Below, piece by piece: positions 12,173-23,906 of a DNA stretch of 64,000 nucleotides (position 1 is the stretch's first letter; each line of letters begins with the position of its first letter). Source of the DNA: Anthostomella pinea (lineage: Eukaryota > Ascomycota > Sordariomycetes > Xylariales > Xylariaceae); assembly GCA_963556695.1 (NCBI GenBank), contig CAUWAG010000004.1, positions 2,728,001-2,792,000 of the forward strand, written 5' to 3'. A model generated the notes under the pieces. That model was not told the origin of the DNA and ran no database searches. It saw only the letters and a program-made list of their open reading frames with translations. Position numbers and translations under genes: made by a program.

Positions 12173-15100
12173 GGTTGCGGGTTGTGGGTTGTTGGAGAGA
12201 GTAGGTGTGTGGTTTCGGGTTCGCTGGTCGAAGTGTGCGAGTACCTTGGGTTGGTAGATAGCAAGGCGAAGAGGTAGATGGTGGAAGCTCGTGAGCTGCC
12301 AGTTGGCAGATTTTCGGGCAGGGTAGCCAAGGTGGCACCTGGTATGTTCTCCACGCGGAATTGTGGTGATCTTCCTGTAATGCCTCGGCTGGCTGCAGCT
12401 GCTGCAGGTCGACTGTAGTATTTGCGCCGCCTGATCTGGATCGCACTTCCACAAGTTGCGATGTCGAGAGAACACAGATGGTACGATGTCGTACGACAGA
12501 TAGATTGCAGGTGCAGACTAGGTATCGCTCCGTTGGAGTAGGTGGTGGTGGTTGCGGTCTATTGATGTGCGGTGTTGGGCGGGATGAAAGAGAGAGCGTG
12601 GGGAAGAGCCTTGCGCGGGTGTCTTTGTGTTATCTTGTTCCCGCTGACGAGAGAGTCCGGATTGGGAAATGGCAGAAGGCGAGGAGAGAGTTATTAGTCG
12701 CTCGTCGCAGCCGGGGTTTAAAGGTTGGTCGACTTGGTTGCCTAGCTGGCCACCGTAGCTAGCTAGATGCGCAGGTGTCTTCGTTACTAACTTAGAGAAC
12801 CTATCGAAAGGTCACGCAAGTAATGAGTTCGTGATGGGGCGAGGTGAGGGAGCCAAACGCTGGTTTCTACGGCCACAAGAAAGTGGGAGGTGGATGTTGC
12901 TTTGTTTCCTACTCGGTAGAGGCGTGCCGGCGTCGGTTTCTCAATGGGCCGCGGTACTCCTGATAACCGATGGGAAGCTGAGAGGATGAGTGTGGATGAC
13001 AGGATGGCAGGTCAGGATTTAAAGAGGTTGTGTGGTTGTCAAGGGTGTTCACCCCGACTTCCAAATAAAACTCTCCAACGACAGATGACAAGATGTGAGA
13101 CCAGGGGCAGCACCCCCAGGCTGTCGATTCTCCTCCCTAAACTGTGACCGTAACCGGGTTCTCTCCAGTCGGGCTGTGCAGGGTGTCACGCTGGTGGATG
13201 CAAAATGTAACGGTGAGCAATCTACCTAGGCTGGGCACAGGTCACGGTGAACAGTAATATCTCCAGATATATATATTGTGACATTGCCAGAAATGCGTTT
13301 TGAGAGACGGGGTTTCCGTCGCTGCAGCGCTCAAAATGACGATGTTGATTCCTAGACGAGCGACTCGGTGACAGGGGGGATCTTGTTGCTATTCGTCTTG
13401 GTGGAAAGACAGAGACCAGCTAGCCTGCATCGCTAGCCGGGTGGGTGGGACAACAGATACACGGAAATCGAGACGACCATCCTGATGACGGGGAAGACGG
13501 GCAGGGACGGCATATCGAGACAAAGAGCTAGCCTGTCCTGCCTGTACGTTTTGCCGCAGGCGGTTTTCTCGGGGAAAGGGCAGACCTCAAAATGGGAAGT
13601 GGAGGAGGACGAGCTCCAAGATAGCTTCTTGGAGGTTTCCCGTCGTCATCCAAGTCCAATTTTAGTGTCAAACGGAAACTCGGATAGACATAGACCGGCG
13701 GGATTGGATTTCCAGATCGCCTTCCTGAGAGCTTCATTACTCGCTTTTGAGATGCTGCTTGGCGAAGAAGTAAACTACGACATCGGTCTCGATAGGCAGT
13801 CGTGATAGTCTCATGTAGGTAGTCAGTCTGTTCAACGTCGTCCGCCCGCAGAAGCAATATAGCCAAGCAAATTGGCAACGCCGTTACCATAGCCGTACCT
13901 TATTAACACACACACCTCCATGCACGAAGAGATTCCTCAGCTGCCAGGTAGCAGCGTCGAGTGTAACGGTAAAACATGGATGGAAGAAGGTGAGCAGATC
14001 CGTACCTGTAGGAACGGGCCGGAGAGTTCAAGGTCGAATGCGACCTTGACAAATTCCGGGCCCTTCCATTCTCATCTCGTCGTCCCTGAGCGGGATGCTA
14101 CATCATCGTACATGGAGTGGATGCTGAGCGGCGGAATATCTATACATCCATGGATATATGTACGTGAGGGGATCACCAACTGTTGTGGAACGGTGACGGT
14201 GCCTGGAGGAGGACCGGATTCTTTCTCTGATGTTGTCGTTGACCAACTCGGTAGGCGGGAGAGCGGCTCGCTGACCGTGAGTACGCATTATTAGCCTGTC
14301 AAATATGCGTCTCCCAACATACGTCTTCACATGTGGCTGAAACGACCTCGTAGCTGGAGGAGACCGACTCTGCAGCCTGCAGTGCGGTCTGCAGCATACA
14401 TGAAATCAAACGGGGTCTTCTATCCCGTCTCTCACTTGCCTTGCCAACCGACAGTGCATTTCTCACCGGGAAATGTATGGAACGGCCTGGTTTTCTTGTA
14501 TTGCACGGCCTTGGCGGCGACCATTGGGTTCCTGAGATTACCTAGTGGCGAGACGTCTCCCTTCATCTCCTCACTCGAGTCGACGATGTGTTTTCGGGTG
14601 GTGCTGCTGCTGCTCCTTGACGGGATCCACAATCTAGACGGACCTGACAGATTTCAATTGAACAGCCACCCCAATGACCCCACGCGACAGACCGTTTTCG
14701 GCTAGGGGTTCGTTCCCCGCATTCACGCCCCAGATCGTGGAGGACAGTTGCAACTTGGCACTTGCCTATGAAGGCTATGATCGTCGGTTGCTCATCACCC
14801 AACTCGCACCGGCAGACCGGCAACCTCGCACGGTTACCGATTTCCTGTTCTAATAATAAAATAAGCTGCTGACTCCTGAGCAGAGCTCACGTCAGCCGAG
14901 GATTCGCGCCTGAGATCGCCGGCTGCCAAGGCTGCCGTATGCAGCAGCACACCGGTATATCGATGCAGTTGCCTGTTGAGTGGCAGCCAGGTATGAAGAA
15001 AACTCGGTACCATGGAACCATATACTGCAGTAGTAAGTAGTAAGACGGGAAATTACTGTGCAGTCCGGTGTTCTGTTTTCTTGGCAGCTAGCAGACAGTC

Positions 15101-15575
15101 GGACAGTCCGTCGATGATGGCAGCGCGGTCTTGTTGGCCTTCTCGGTTCTACTTTCGAGAAGTTCTAATCGTGGACCTGGAGTTCTGGAGACAAGACCCC
15201 TACGAAATCCACCGCTTGGCTGGGATAACCCACCCGAGTGGGTTCGGCGAGAACCGACGGGGACTGGAAAACGTGAATTTGTCGGAGGCTCGCTCTAACT
15301 TCGGCCAATCTCGAACGGCGGCGTGACGGGAGCAGCCAGCCGGGTGACTGATGTTGACGGCCCGCCATCCACACGGCCACACCGACACAAGCGACGCGCA
15401 TTCGAGGCAGGCACGACCGGTCATCGCGCTATCGGTCCTTATCGTTATCCAAATTTCTGACGGAGCTTTCCCATTGCGCCGGAGGACAGCCGCCATTAAG
15501 CATTGAGCATTGAGCACAGCAGACAGCTTTCATGCGACGACACATTTATCATAGCCAGCTCCGGACTCATCCCAT
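12173..15575. other. long non-coding interval between the small gene and Sam35
   Basis: About 3.4 kb with only unsupported short frames on both strands. It includes the divergent promoters of the small gene and of the Sam35-like gene. I find no domain, exon chain, inverted repeat or target duplication that would define a gene or element. Confidence 0.45.
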
Positions 15576-16556
15576 ATGATGGCGTCAGTAACACAGGATG
15601 CAACCAGCTCAAGGCCGAGACCACCTGGACCGTCCGGCTGGTTCACTATACCAGCACCACTAGCCCGACTATTCAAGAAGTTCCCCCTATTGACCTACCC
15701 TCCCAACGAGCTACCAGCCCGGTCGCCCGGCACCACACATGTAGCGACTCTCTACGTCTTCATATCGGATAAAGATGCTCTGGAAGGCTTGCCGAGCTAT
15801 AATCCGTCTTGTCTGAGGTGGCAGGTACGCGACCACTCCTCGCCCGTAGGCTGGTTGGCTATTCGAGGCTGACCTTCAGCGCAGACGTACCTCAGGCTGG
15901 CCGGTGTGGCCTTCCTTGTGTTGCCTTCGAGCAACCACGCCTCACCTACAGGGGCACTACCATTCCTCCTCCCTCCCACGAGACCAAACGACCCGAAATC
16001 TCCGCTTCCTATACCGTCCAGTAAACTCGAGCAATATGGCATCGACCATGGCCTCGACAATGGCATCTCCAAGTTACCCGAGCTATCCAGTGCAAGACTA
16101 GAAGCCTACGAGTCGCTACTCGATCACCGGATACGGAACGCGTGGCTCTATCATCTATACCTCTGCCCATCACACTCGGCTCTGCTCGTGCGTCTCTACG
16201 TTGCGCCGGTGTCCAAATCGCAGGCCGTAAGGACGACAGTATTGTACCAATTGAGACGGGCTGCCGAATCGGAGATTCTCAAATCAACCGGCAGACTAGT
16301 CATCGATCCCGAAGCTATCTACAACGGCGCAAGGGAGGCTTTCGGGGCTCTAGAAGCAGAGTTGGGCAATAAACCCTGGTTCTTCGGTAGTTCGCAGCCG
16401 GGGCTGTTCGATGCGACGGTGTTCTCTTACACACACCTACTTTCCGACAAAGGGTCGGGGTGGGAGGATTTGAGACTCACTCATATTTTGGACGAATTCC
16501 CGGGTCTGAACATGCACACTTTGCGGATATCACAAAAATGCTGGCCACCGAGCTGA
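15576..16556 (+). CDS. sam35: Sam35/metaxin-like subunit of the mitochondrial sorting and assembly machinery
   Basis: Two exons, 15576..15824 and 15885..16556, 306 aa. The 60-nt intron joins ..SCLRWQ to TYLRLAGVAF, giving the thioredoxin/GST-like N-terminal segment of metaxin proteins (..LRW.TYLR.AG...L..SNHASP.GALPFLLPP). The C-terminal half carries the GST-C-like block KPWFFGSSQPGLFDATVFSY at about residues 245-265, the other metaxin hallmark. In fungi Sam35 is a peripheral outer-membrane protein that recognises beta-barrel precursors in the SAM complex (family knowledge). No N-terminal presequence is needed or seen. The last 20 residues (after DEFPGL) are shorter than in some relatives, so another 3' intron is possible but not required. 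Confidence 0.75.
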
Positions 16557-16985
16557 TGCGAAGATAGCAGTCATTTGCCCGCGAGCGACGTGTAAGAATC
16601 CGTATGGAGTATGTACTATAAGTAAGCATTGTGCAGAGCCCAATGCTGGGTGCATGATGAGCGTTTGTTGGTAGATGATATACCCCATTACAAATAATGT
16701 CCACGAACGTAAGCCCATCGTTCATCTACACGTACGATGCTAATATACATGCTTCGTAAATTCCAGTTGACTGTGACGGGAAGCTAGGCATATACCACTA
16801 GTACCCTCCCATATGATCCATTAGGGGTTTATTCAACCTCAGGTTTCGAAGTCGTACTTGATGAGGCGCCTAGATAAGTGAAACCCATTCCTCTCCTTTG
16901 GCACTGCTGGGATGCCGTCCTTATATGTGGCTTAACCCCGTTCTGGCCTCACTCCTCGAGATGAAGGGGCAATATGTAGATGTTG
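16557..16985. other. convergent 3' intergenic region
   Basis: About 430 bases between the 3' ends of the Sam35-like gene and the dehydrogenase. No coding feature seen. Confidence 0.5.
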
Positions 16986-18085
16986 TTACAGCTTAGCACC
17001 CAAGTGCACACCACCGTCAATGTTTATCGTAGCACCATTGACATACGACCTGCTCACTTGTCAGCATACCATACTACCTGGCCAAGGAGACCCTCCCCCT
17101 TTCTCCCCATCCGAACCAACCAGAGAAGAAAACCACGAGAAACAGAGAGAAAAGAAACAAGCATCACTCACCCAGCCCGGCTAGCAAGAAAGATACAAGC
17201 ACCCGCGACGTCCCCGGGCCGCCCATGCCGCCCGAGCGGGTTGCCCTCCTCGATGACGTCGCGGAAGTTTCGGAACGCGTGCGCCATCATGCGCGTGTCA
17301 AACGGCCCGCATGCGAGGGTGTTGACCGTGATCCCGCGCGGGCCCAGCGTCTGGCTCAGGTGGCGCCCCAGGTGGTGCAGCCCGGCCTTGGACGCGCTGT
17401 ACGAGTAGTTCTCCACCGCCGGCGCGCTGAGCCCGTTGATCGAACCGATGTTGATGACGGCGGCCGGGCCGCCGTCTTCGTTTTTGTCTTTGGTGGTGCC
17501 GCTGCGGTTACCAGCCGCCTCGAGTAACGGCAGCAGCTTCTGCGTCAGCGTAAACGTGCGCGTCAAATTGAGCGTCAGGATCCGCGTCCACTGCTCGTCG
17601 GGGAACTCCTCAATAGCTGCGCCCCAGGTCGCACCACTATTATTAACCAGAACATGCAGGGCGGGCTCGCGGCGCCGCAGCTCGGCGACCAGACGCTCGC
17701 ACTCGGACAGCGAAAGGAGGTCCGCCGGGATCGCGTGGCAGGTGCCGGGCCCCTGGGCTGTGAGCTCGGCGGCGGCGGCTTCGCAGGCCTGCGCGTTGCG
17801 CGAGGCGATGTAGACTTTGGCGCCGTTGGCGACGAAGCCGGTTGCGATCATGCGGCCTATGCCTCGCGCGCCTGTGGGGGGTGCGTGGGCGGGCTGGTCA
17901 GCTGGGCTGGATGGAGAAGGGTCGTGGTATTTGCTTTTGTGAGGGGTGTTTACCTCCAGTCACTAGCACGACTTTCCCCTATGATAAATGTCAGCATTTG
18001 AAGCATCATCTTTGCAGTGAGGTGGTAGATCTGAGAGACGGGTCGGGACACGTACTTTGACATCGAAAAGGCTGTTGATCTCCAT
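16986..18085 (-). CDS. short-chain dehydrogenase/reductase, RhlG-like
   Basis: Four exons read on the minus strand: 18085..18056, 17978..17954, 17871..17172, 17049..16986; 819 nt, 272 aa. The two tiny 5' exons (MEINSLFDVK, then GKVVLVTG) are joined to the main exon by canonical GTACGT and GTAAAC donors, restoring the cofactor loop TGGARGIG at residues 17-24. Other SDR landmarks are LVNNSG, the INIGSINGL segment carrying the catalytic Ser, and YSASK with Tyr about 176 and Lys about 180. The last exon supplies YVNGATINIDGG, the usual SDR C-terminal strand. The family reduces or oxidises keto/hydroxy groups with NAD(P)H; the actual substrate cannot be told. A 10-residue polar insert (TTKDKNEDGG) lies before the catalytic Ser strand. 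Confidence 0.85.
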
Positions 18086-18484
18086 AATGAAGCGCGTATG
18101 ACCTGGTCCACGGAACGAAGGGCAGTGAGGAATATAAGTCAGATTGGTCAATGATTGCTGGCCTGTTAGACTGAGAAACTCGATCGCGAGTATCGAGGCG
18201 ATGAGATGGGTATCGGGCATCGTGCTGTAGACCGCAGGTCGTGAGCCGAGGTATCGCGCAATCGACACGGTGTCGGCGCCCGGGTCATCGCACAGTATGT
18301 CTGTCGCCCCTGTGGCCTGCGGCGCAACATGGACACAACATCAGATGAGCTTTCTACATACCATTCATCTACGAATGGTCATCAAAACGAGCTCGAAAAC
18401 CGAAAGTTTATGAGCTCTGACAGCTGCTAGGCTTGCAGCAGTCCGCAAACATGGGGTCCCAGGGTTTCGACTAGCACACCGGGC
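18086..18484. other. divergent intergenic region, left flank of the Tc1/mariner insertion
   Basis: About 400 bases. The last 18 codons before the insertion site (18431-18484) are open in the frame of the downstream GNAT-like gene and are preceded by TAG at 18428-18430, which could be a splice acceptor (CTGCTAG). Otherwise no coding evidence. Confidence 0.4.
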
Positions 18485-18486
18485 TA

Positions 18487-19835
18487 AACTGGGTGGACAA
18501 AAGTCTCCGCCCGACCCACCACAATCTCCTTCAGATCAAAACAACGCGTCAATCACCCTTCGACTTCATCACTCTTTCAACACCGTAATTAACAATGGAT
18601 TTACGATCTTTTGGGGACGAATTGAGCGGTAATCGCGTCGCTAACGGCGAATTCACTTCAGAAGCTCGCTCGGCAATTATGGCGGCGCGAATCGACGGCA
18701 GAACGCACAGGGATGTTGCAACCGCGTTTTAAACGAAGCGCCTGAAAACCATCTCTGATATTACCACCAACTTTAAGGCCACTTCTACACCGAAATCTGC
18801 CCCAAGGAGCGGTCGCTCACCCGTTTTGAATACTTGCGAACGCGCTCGTGTGATCGAGAAAGCGAGAGAGCTCCCCAGGGCGACGTAACAGAAGATCCGA
18901 AACGAAGCCCGCGTTTCGTGCTCTCCCAAGACTATCAAGAGGATATGTCACACACACGGCCTCCAGAAGTGGCGCGCAGCGAAGCGAATCAAGCTCATGG
19001 ATGAGGACGCTCAGAAGAGGCTCGCTTTTACCAATTATTATAGCACACCAGAGCGCCTGGAGGAGTTGTTGCGAGCTATGTTCTCAGACAAATGTACGGT
19101 CCAAAACTCATCCGATAATCCAGGCGATTGGGCCATCCGATTCTCTTCAGAGCGGTACCGTTATGATCTCGTGAACGAGACGGATCACGGCAAATCTCGT
19201 ATTTCGATAATGGTGTGGTCTATGATCTGGCTACGCGGCGGAGAAGGAGGACTAGGCAAGTTGGTCTTCTGCCCACTCGATCCGGATGCTCCGCGCGGAG
19301 GAGTATCCGCAGAGTCATATAAATGGGTTCTTGAGGAAGGCCTGCTTCTGTTCTACGAGGCTGGAGATCCTTTTGTTCAAGATAACGCGAAAATTCACCT
19401 CACTAGCGGTGTTCCGGAGTGGATAGAGGAGCACGGCATCCACTGTATCGACCGGCCTCCTCACAGCCCCGATATGAACCTAATCGAGCACGTTTAGCGA
19501 CTTCTAAAGAAGAAGATACGTGCTATTGAGCCTGAATTTTCTGAATTAAAGGATAGTATCTCCATTATCGCTACGCACACGAGTTAATTGAGCAGGCGTG
19601 GTCGGAGATCGATCCGGAGCAGGTTCGGGTCTTGATGGAGTCATTAGAGGACCGAATAGCTACAGTGAGGCGCGCCGGTGGTTGGTATACACATTATTGA
19701 CTTAGTTATTAAATACAATTTATTTGAGAATTTTATCACCAGAATTGGGTGCGTTATGGTTCAATTGAGTTGGAGGGTGTAGTAGATGGAAGGGGTAAAA
19801 ATGGGGATCGGGCGGAGACTTTTGTCCACGCATTG
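18487..19835 (+). mobile_element. Tc1/mariner-superfamily DNA transposon
   Basis: Element of 1349 bp flanked by TA at 18485-18486 and 19836-19837, the expected target-site duplication. Terminal inverted repeats share GTGGACAAAAGTCTCCGCCC, starting six bases inside each end (18493 on the left, complementary copy ending at 19829 on the right). It carries one transposase reading frame broken by stops, so it is non-autonomous. It sits just 5' of, or within, a GNAT-like gene. Confidence 0.9.
18595..19700 (+). pseudogene. Tc1/mariner transposase, inactivated
   Basis: One frame from the ATG at 18595 holds an N-terminal helix-turn-helix region (SEARSAIMAARIDGRTHRDV) and a DDE-type catalytic core including VQDNAKIH and PPHSPDMNLIEH. 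It is interrupted by TAA at 18730, TAA at 18886 and TAG at 19495. Each is explained by one G:C to A:T change: CAA to TAA twice, and TGG to TAG in the usual EHVW position. A frameshift near 19570 then moves the C-terminal part (LIEQAWSEIDPE.. to a TGA at 19698) into another frame. The protein cannot be made from this copy. Confidence 0.85.
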
Positions 19836-19837
19836 TA

Positions 19838-20633
19838 CCTGGAGAGCACCTCGACGTACGACACACAGCGACTACACGTGACGATACTAGAAGCAGACAC
19901 GCGCAACCCGTGGGACAACATAGATCACCGGAAGGGCCATAGGCCAGAGACCCATCCCGGCTCGCTGAAAGAGAGACGCCCATGGCTCGTCAAGGTCCTC
20001 GGCTACGCGCGTCGAGCGCCGAGCAGCAACAGCAACAGCAGAGGCCCCATCGTGGGTTGGTGCGAACGCATGCTGGTCAAGCGAGAGCTGATGCCTCCGT
20101 TCCACCGATTCGACTACAGCGTGGGCCGTAGCAGCCAGGTCCTGGCGCAGTTTTGCCAGGAGTTCTACGACGGCGATGGCAAAATTCGGCAGCAGTTCAA
20201 GGGGAGGGGCTTCTGGGGCGCCGACTTCGACGACTCTTGGGTCTTCGTCGTGACCCGGATAGTTGTGGCCGACGAGAACCGTCGACGGGGTGTGGGCACG
20301 GATCTCTTCCGGACGGTCCTGGGGCGGGTGTTGCAGTGGGCTGCAGAGGAGGCCCCCGAGCCGCGCTCTGTGTTCACGGTCTCTGACCCGGAAGTCATGC
20401 GCCAGGAAGCCGAGGCGCAGGGTTTCAGGTCGTCCGCTGACTTTGGGAGGTTCTATCGCGAGTCCCTCTCGCGGGCTGAGAGCTTTTGGCGCTCTCTGGG
20501 CTTTGACAAGATCGGCGCGTTGCTGTGGTTTGGGTGGATGCGTCGTCCCGGCGAGGGTCGCTCTACGCTACAGGCTGGAGGGGAGCCCACGGACGTGGAT
20601 TCGGATCTGGATCAGCTCTTCGGGACTGGATGA
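19838..20633 (+). pseudogene. GNAT-like N-acetyltransferase gene, 5' end displaced by the transposon
   Basis: Open frame running from the right edge of the transposon to a TGA at 20631. It contains the acetyl-CoA-binding motif of GNAT enzymes in RIVVADENRRRGVGTDLF (R-x-x-G-x-G/A) and a downstream W..GF segment (FWRSLGFDKIGAL). The apparent ATG at 19749 lies inside the transposon and is not native; the first native in-frame Met is near 20073. Removing the element and one TA fuses this frame with 18 open codons on the left. The most likely reading is an intact acetyltransferase gene interrupted near its 5' end. It could still be transcribed from inside the element. Substrate unknown. Confidence 0.6.
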
Positions 20634-21469
20634 AGTTATCGAAAAACAATATGGTCAGGAGATGCGATCACTGACTGTCGATCATGTGGACTTACACGAC
20701 CGCGAGTACTTTGGGCTCGAATCGCGAAGTGCCAGTTACTAAGTCGGTCTGTCCTCTTTCTGGTCTTACTCTCAATAAGTCGCACTGCGTCACAGGTCAC
20801 TTCTATCAAATTTTCATCAGCTACTCCTCGTCTGCAACGTCGTAATTCTGTCCAGTTCTGTCGCTGTTGCCCTCATCAGGTAGATCTATAGTATCGTGCG
20901 GGGAAAGTGATGGCTCAGCTGAATGTGCCGAACGAGGGTCGCAGTATATACTATTCCCACTAGTCGCAGCATGTAACCCTGAGCGATCATCTTTCAATTC
21001 TCCTCTCGGCCAGTCATACATGGCAAAGGAATGCAGAAAAGACATTTCTGGAAGTTCAGCTCTGATGGAAAATGCGGTGTGTGGCCTGGAGCGTTTCAGC
21101 TAGCCACGAGGAACAGGGGAACAGGGAACTATTCGACACGTCTGCTGCTGAGCTTGAACAGCCCTGGCTGTCACCTTGCTATCGACCAGTCATGAGCGCT
21201 GCGGATATGGATACAGAGACAGGATATGTTGATGTTCGACCTTTCGTGGAAAGATGCGGTGGGTGCATTGGAGCGCTTCAGCCAGCCACCAGAAAGGTGT
21301 TCAGCAGAGATGGTCGTCAGAGGAAGAAACCGTCGAGGGCTACCAAATCGAAATTATAAATATCCTGTTGTTCCCGCTGTCAGTGGAAAATGTTTCACAC
21401 ATCGCAAGCAACAAACAACTGCACACAGTAACTGACACTATCCTTCCTCTCTACACAACTGCCTTCAAG
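20634..21469. other. intergenic region upstream of the lectin gene
   Basis: No gene seen. It contains two diverged copies of a segment of about 45 nt (21064-21110 and 21245-21291). Confidence 0.45.
21064..21291 (+). repeat. pair of diverged direct repeats upstream of the lectin
   Basis: Segments 21064-21110 and 21245-21291 align over about 45 nt, sharing ATGCGGTG, TGGAGCG and TTCAGC.AGCCAC. Several differences are C in one copy and T in the other. Confidence 0.5.
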
Positions 21470-22162
21470 ATGGGTTTCACAGGTCCCGGAGTCTACGAGA
21501 TCGTGCCGTACCAGGCACCGACCCTGAGTGCCAACTCGTGGGAAGGGCTGATGTCTTCTGGCGCCGTCGTCAAGACCTAGTGAGCATCACCCACCCAGCA
21601 CCCGTCCTCATGAAACCCCTCGATACTGACAAGAACCTGTGTGGCTCCAGTACACGCGACCGAACCAATCCCTCCACCAACACTCTGTGGCAGCTGGCCC
21701 TCGTCGACGGTCCTTGGGTAGAGCCCGTGTACCTGATCATCAACGTCCGAACTGGGTACTTCCTCACCGCCACGGGTCAGTGCCCCCAAGCTGGAGAATG
21801 AGTCCAATGTACCACTGAGCGTCACGCTGACTTGATGCACACACCAACAACAGCCGACAATACCATCACATCGACCCCGCAGGTATCTCCCAGCGATCCC
21901 TCGTGCCAGTGGATCATGAAGTCCGCACCTACAAACGGATACGACACATTCACGTGAGTTCTCGCGGGTTCCCCAGGGTCTCGTTTTCGAGGTGGACGGA
22001 CTGACTGAGTGATTGACTGACTGGACACAAAGCATCAACTCCAAGATCGCCAGCCGCGGCCAGCTCAACGTCAAGGGCTCCTCGACCAGTTCCGGCGCTG
22101 ACATCCTGTCCTGGCCCATCGAGAATGGCGACAATTCCAAGTGGTACCTCGACCCCCGATAG
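21470..22162 (+). CDS. ricin-B-like beta-trefoil lectin of the Sclerotinia agglutinin type
   Basis: Four exons: 21470..21579, 21651..21775, 21854..21953, 22033..22162; 465 nt, 154 aa. The three introns (71, 78 and 79 nt) have GTGAGC, GTCAGT and GTGAGT donors. The product opens MGFTGPGVYEIVPYQAP, the typical start of this small fungal lectin family. It keeps three beta-trefoil-like repeats with W positions (LWQLALV, CQWIMKS, KWYLDPR) and an INVRTGYFLTATG strand pair. Length matches the family (about 150 aa). There is no signal peptide, as usual for these cytosolic sugar-binding proteins, which bind Gal/GalNAc glycans and are thought to protect against grazers (family knowledge). It sits alone between a damaged acetyltransferase gene and a gene desert. 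Confidence 0.8.
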
Positions 22163-23738
22163 ATGACAGTGTAGACGATGGGAGCCGCATTTGGTGTCCT
22201 CCTTTGACGAATCCGTCTCTTTCTGAAAGTATGGCAGGTCGACGTCCATTTGAGACGTGTCGTACGTGCCATTGGTATTCTCATTGGCGGAGACGGTTTA
22301 GTTTCGTCCTTTGGCTTGGAGATGACGGAGGCTGGTTGTCACCCTAGAGGTTTCCAGTACCTCCTGAATCTAGGGTTAGGTAGAAAATACGACGACTACC
22401 CACAAGTTTTTCCTGTCCGCTGCATGTGTTCGTGTGAGTCCGACACAGCTAGCTGTCCATTGTTCGCTGGGACAAGTGAACTATGGTGCCGCTTCTTGAA
22501 AGCTCTCAAGGCACCCGGACGGCTGTCCCGAAATCGGTCGCCTCGCTAGCCGCAGCTGAAGGACCTGGAAGACGTGGTTTCGTCGCGGAGACGGCTAAGA
22601 TTCAGTTGGTCATATTTGTGGCCAGAGGATCGATCGAAGAAGCATCCGAGTATGACCAGATCTTGCCGAAGGCTCTCAAGAATACGTACTTCGATGATGT
22701 TTGTTCGCAAGGGTAGGCACAAGACTGTGAACGCTGGACGGCGTATAACAATGCAGTTCGTCCAATATGATGGTAACGAAAACTCCCTTATGAAGGTCGG
22801 GAAATCCCAGATAGTTACTCCATATGGCGTGGATGGGGCCATGATGAATGTTCACCACTATCCCCCACAGAATACATCTAGACCAGAGTCGGTGTTTCGA
22901 ATAAGTGGCGTTGGAAATCCACGCTCGACAAGGAAGGTGGTTAGAGAGCGGGGATGGCGGGTACCTGCAGCTTCCACACAAGATGTCACTTGCTGATTCG
23001 GGATAGGAAGGGACAGCAGGCATGGCATTGCTAGGATGAGAGCCCCTGCCCTCATCCTGAACAAGGAGGCCCTAGTCAGAGTCTTCAGACTGAGAAGGCG
23101 ATGTGATCCACCGTTACCAGAGATGTCCAGATCGTTCAGAGAACAAACTTTCATGTGCGTAAACATAGATGTATCCGCCACAAGTGTTCACACAGGGGGT
23201 AGGTCATCTACCAGGAACTATGTTGCATGTGAACTTGGACATGCCACCCCAGCCTTGCTTGATATGCTGATGGAGGCTTGAAGCTATCACATTTCTGAAG
23301 CTTACCGACTTCAGTGGACATGAACGTGGTTTGTTACACGGCAAATCAACCCGTCATCTAGTCGCAGTCATGGACAACTGTTTCTTTCTGTTGTAAGACT
23401 CCGCTTGATTTGTCGACTGGTCATATAAGTAGACGTTATCGTATTAGCTGAGACTCGAGCTTCTGTTGGAGTTCTGCATTCGAGAGATTCGATCCAGCCA
23501 TTGGTTCACCAAAGAAGACAATGAGAAAGATTGTAGCCAGAACTGAGAGTCTAGCTAGCCTCAGGGGTAGCGATGGTCTACCCTTCGGACGACAGGGTTC
23601 CCAAGGTATTCTGTCCAGTAACGCTAGAAAAATACCCTCACCACACTTTCACTACCATCACCACTACCATCACCACCACCACGGCGCTCAAGGACACATT
23701 CCCAGATGGGGGGCTCGCACCGCCCCCCAAACCCCCGG

Positions 23739-23779
23739 CTAACCCTAACCACTAACCCTAATCCTAACCCTCCTAACCC
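23739..23779. repeat. interstitial telomere-like CCCTAA tract
   Basis: About six degenerate copies of the telomere unit (CTAACC/CCCTAA) with spacers such as ACT and TCC, directly preceded by C-rich runs (CGCCCCCC, AACCCCC). The repeats are imperfect and short, unlike a living telomere end. Confidence 0.8.
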
Positions 23780-23892
23780 GTCGCTTTTCGAAAAGATACC
23801 TTTGGTTTGTTGAGAAACGCACCCAAACTAAAGTACAGGAGGGTATTTTTTTAGCGGATTGAGGGTATTTTTCTAGCCTTACCGTATTCTGT

Positions 23893-23906
23893 CTGACTGC
23901 AGTCAG
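23893..23906. other. perfect 14-bp palindrome
   Basis: CTGACTGCAGTCAG is fully self-complementary. It lies in the gene desert about 115 bases from the telomere-like tract. No function assigned. Confidence 0.5.

Noticed and set aside
19749..19837. ATG at 19749 as start of the GNAT-like protein
   Set aside because: It lies inside the Tc1/mariner 3' end, so it cannot be the ancestral start.
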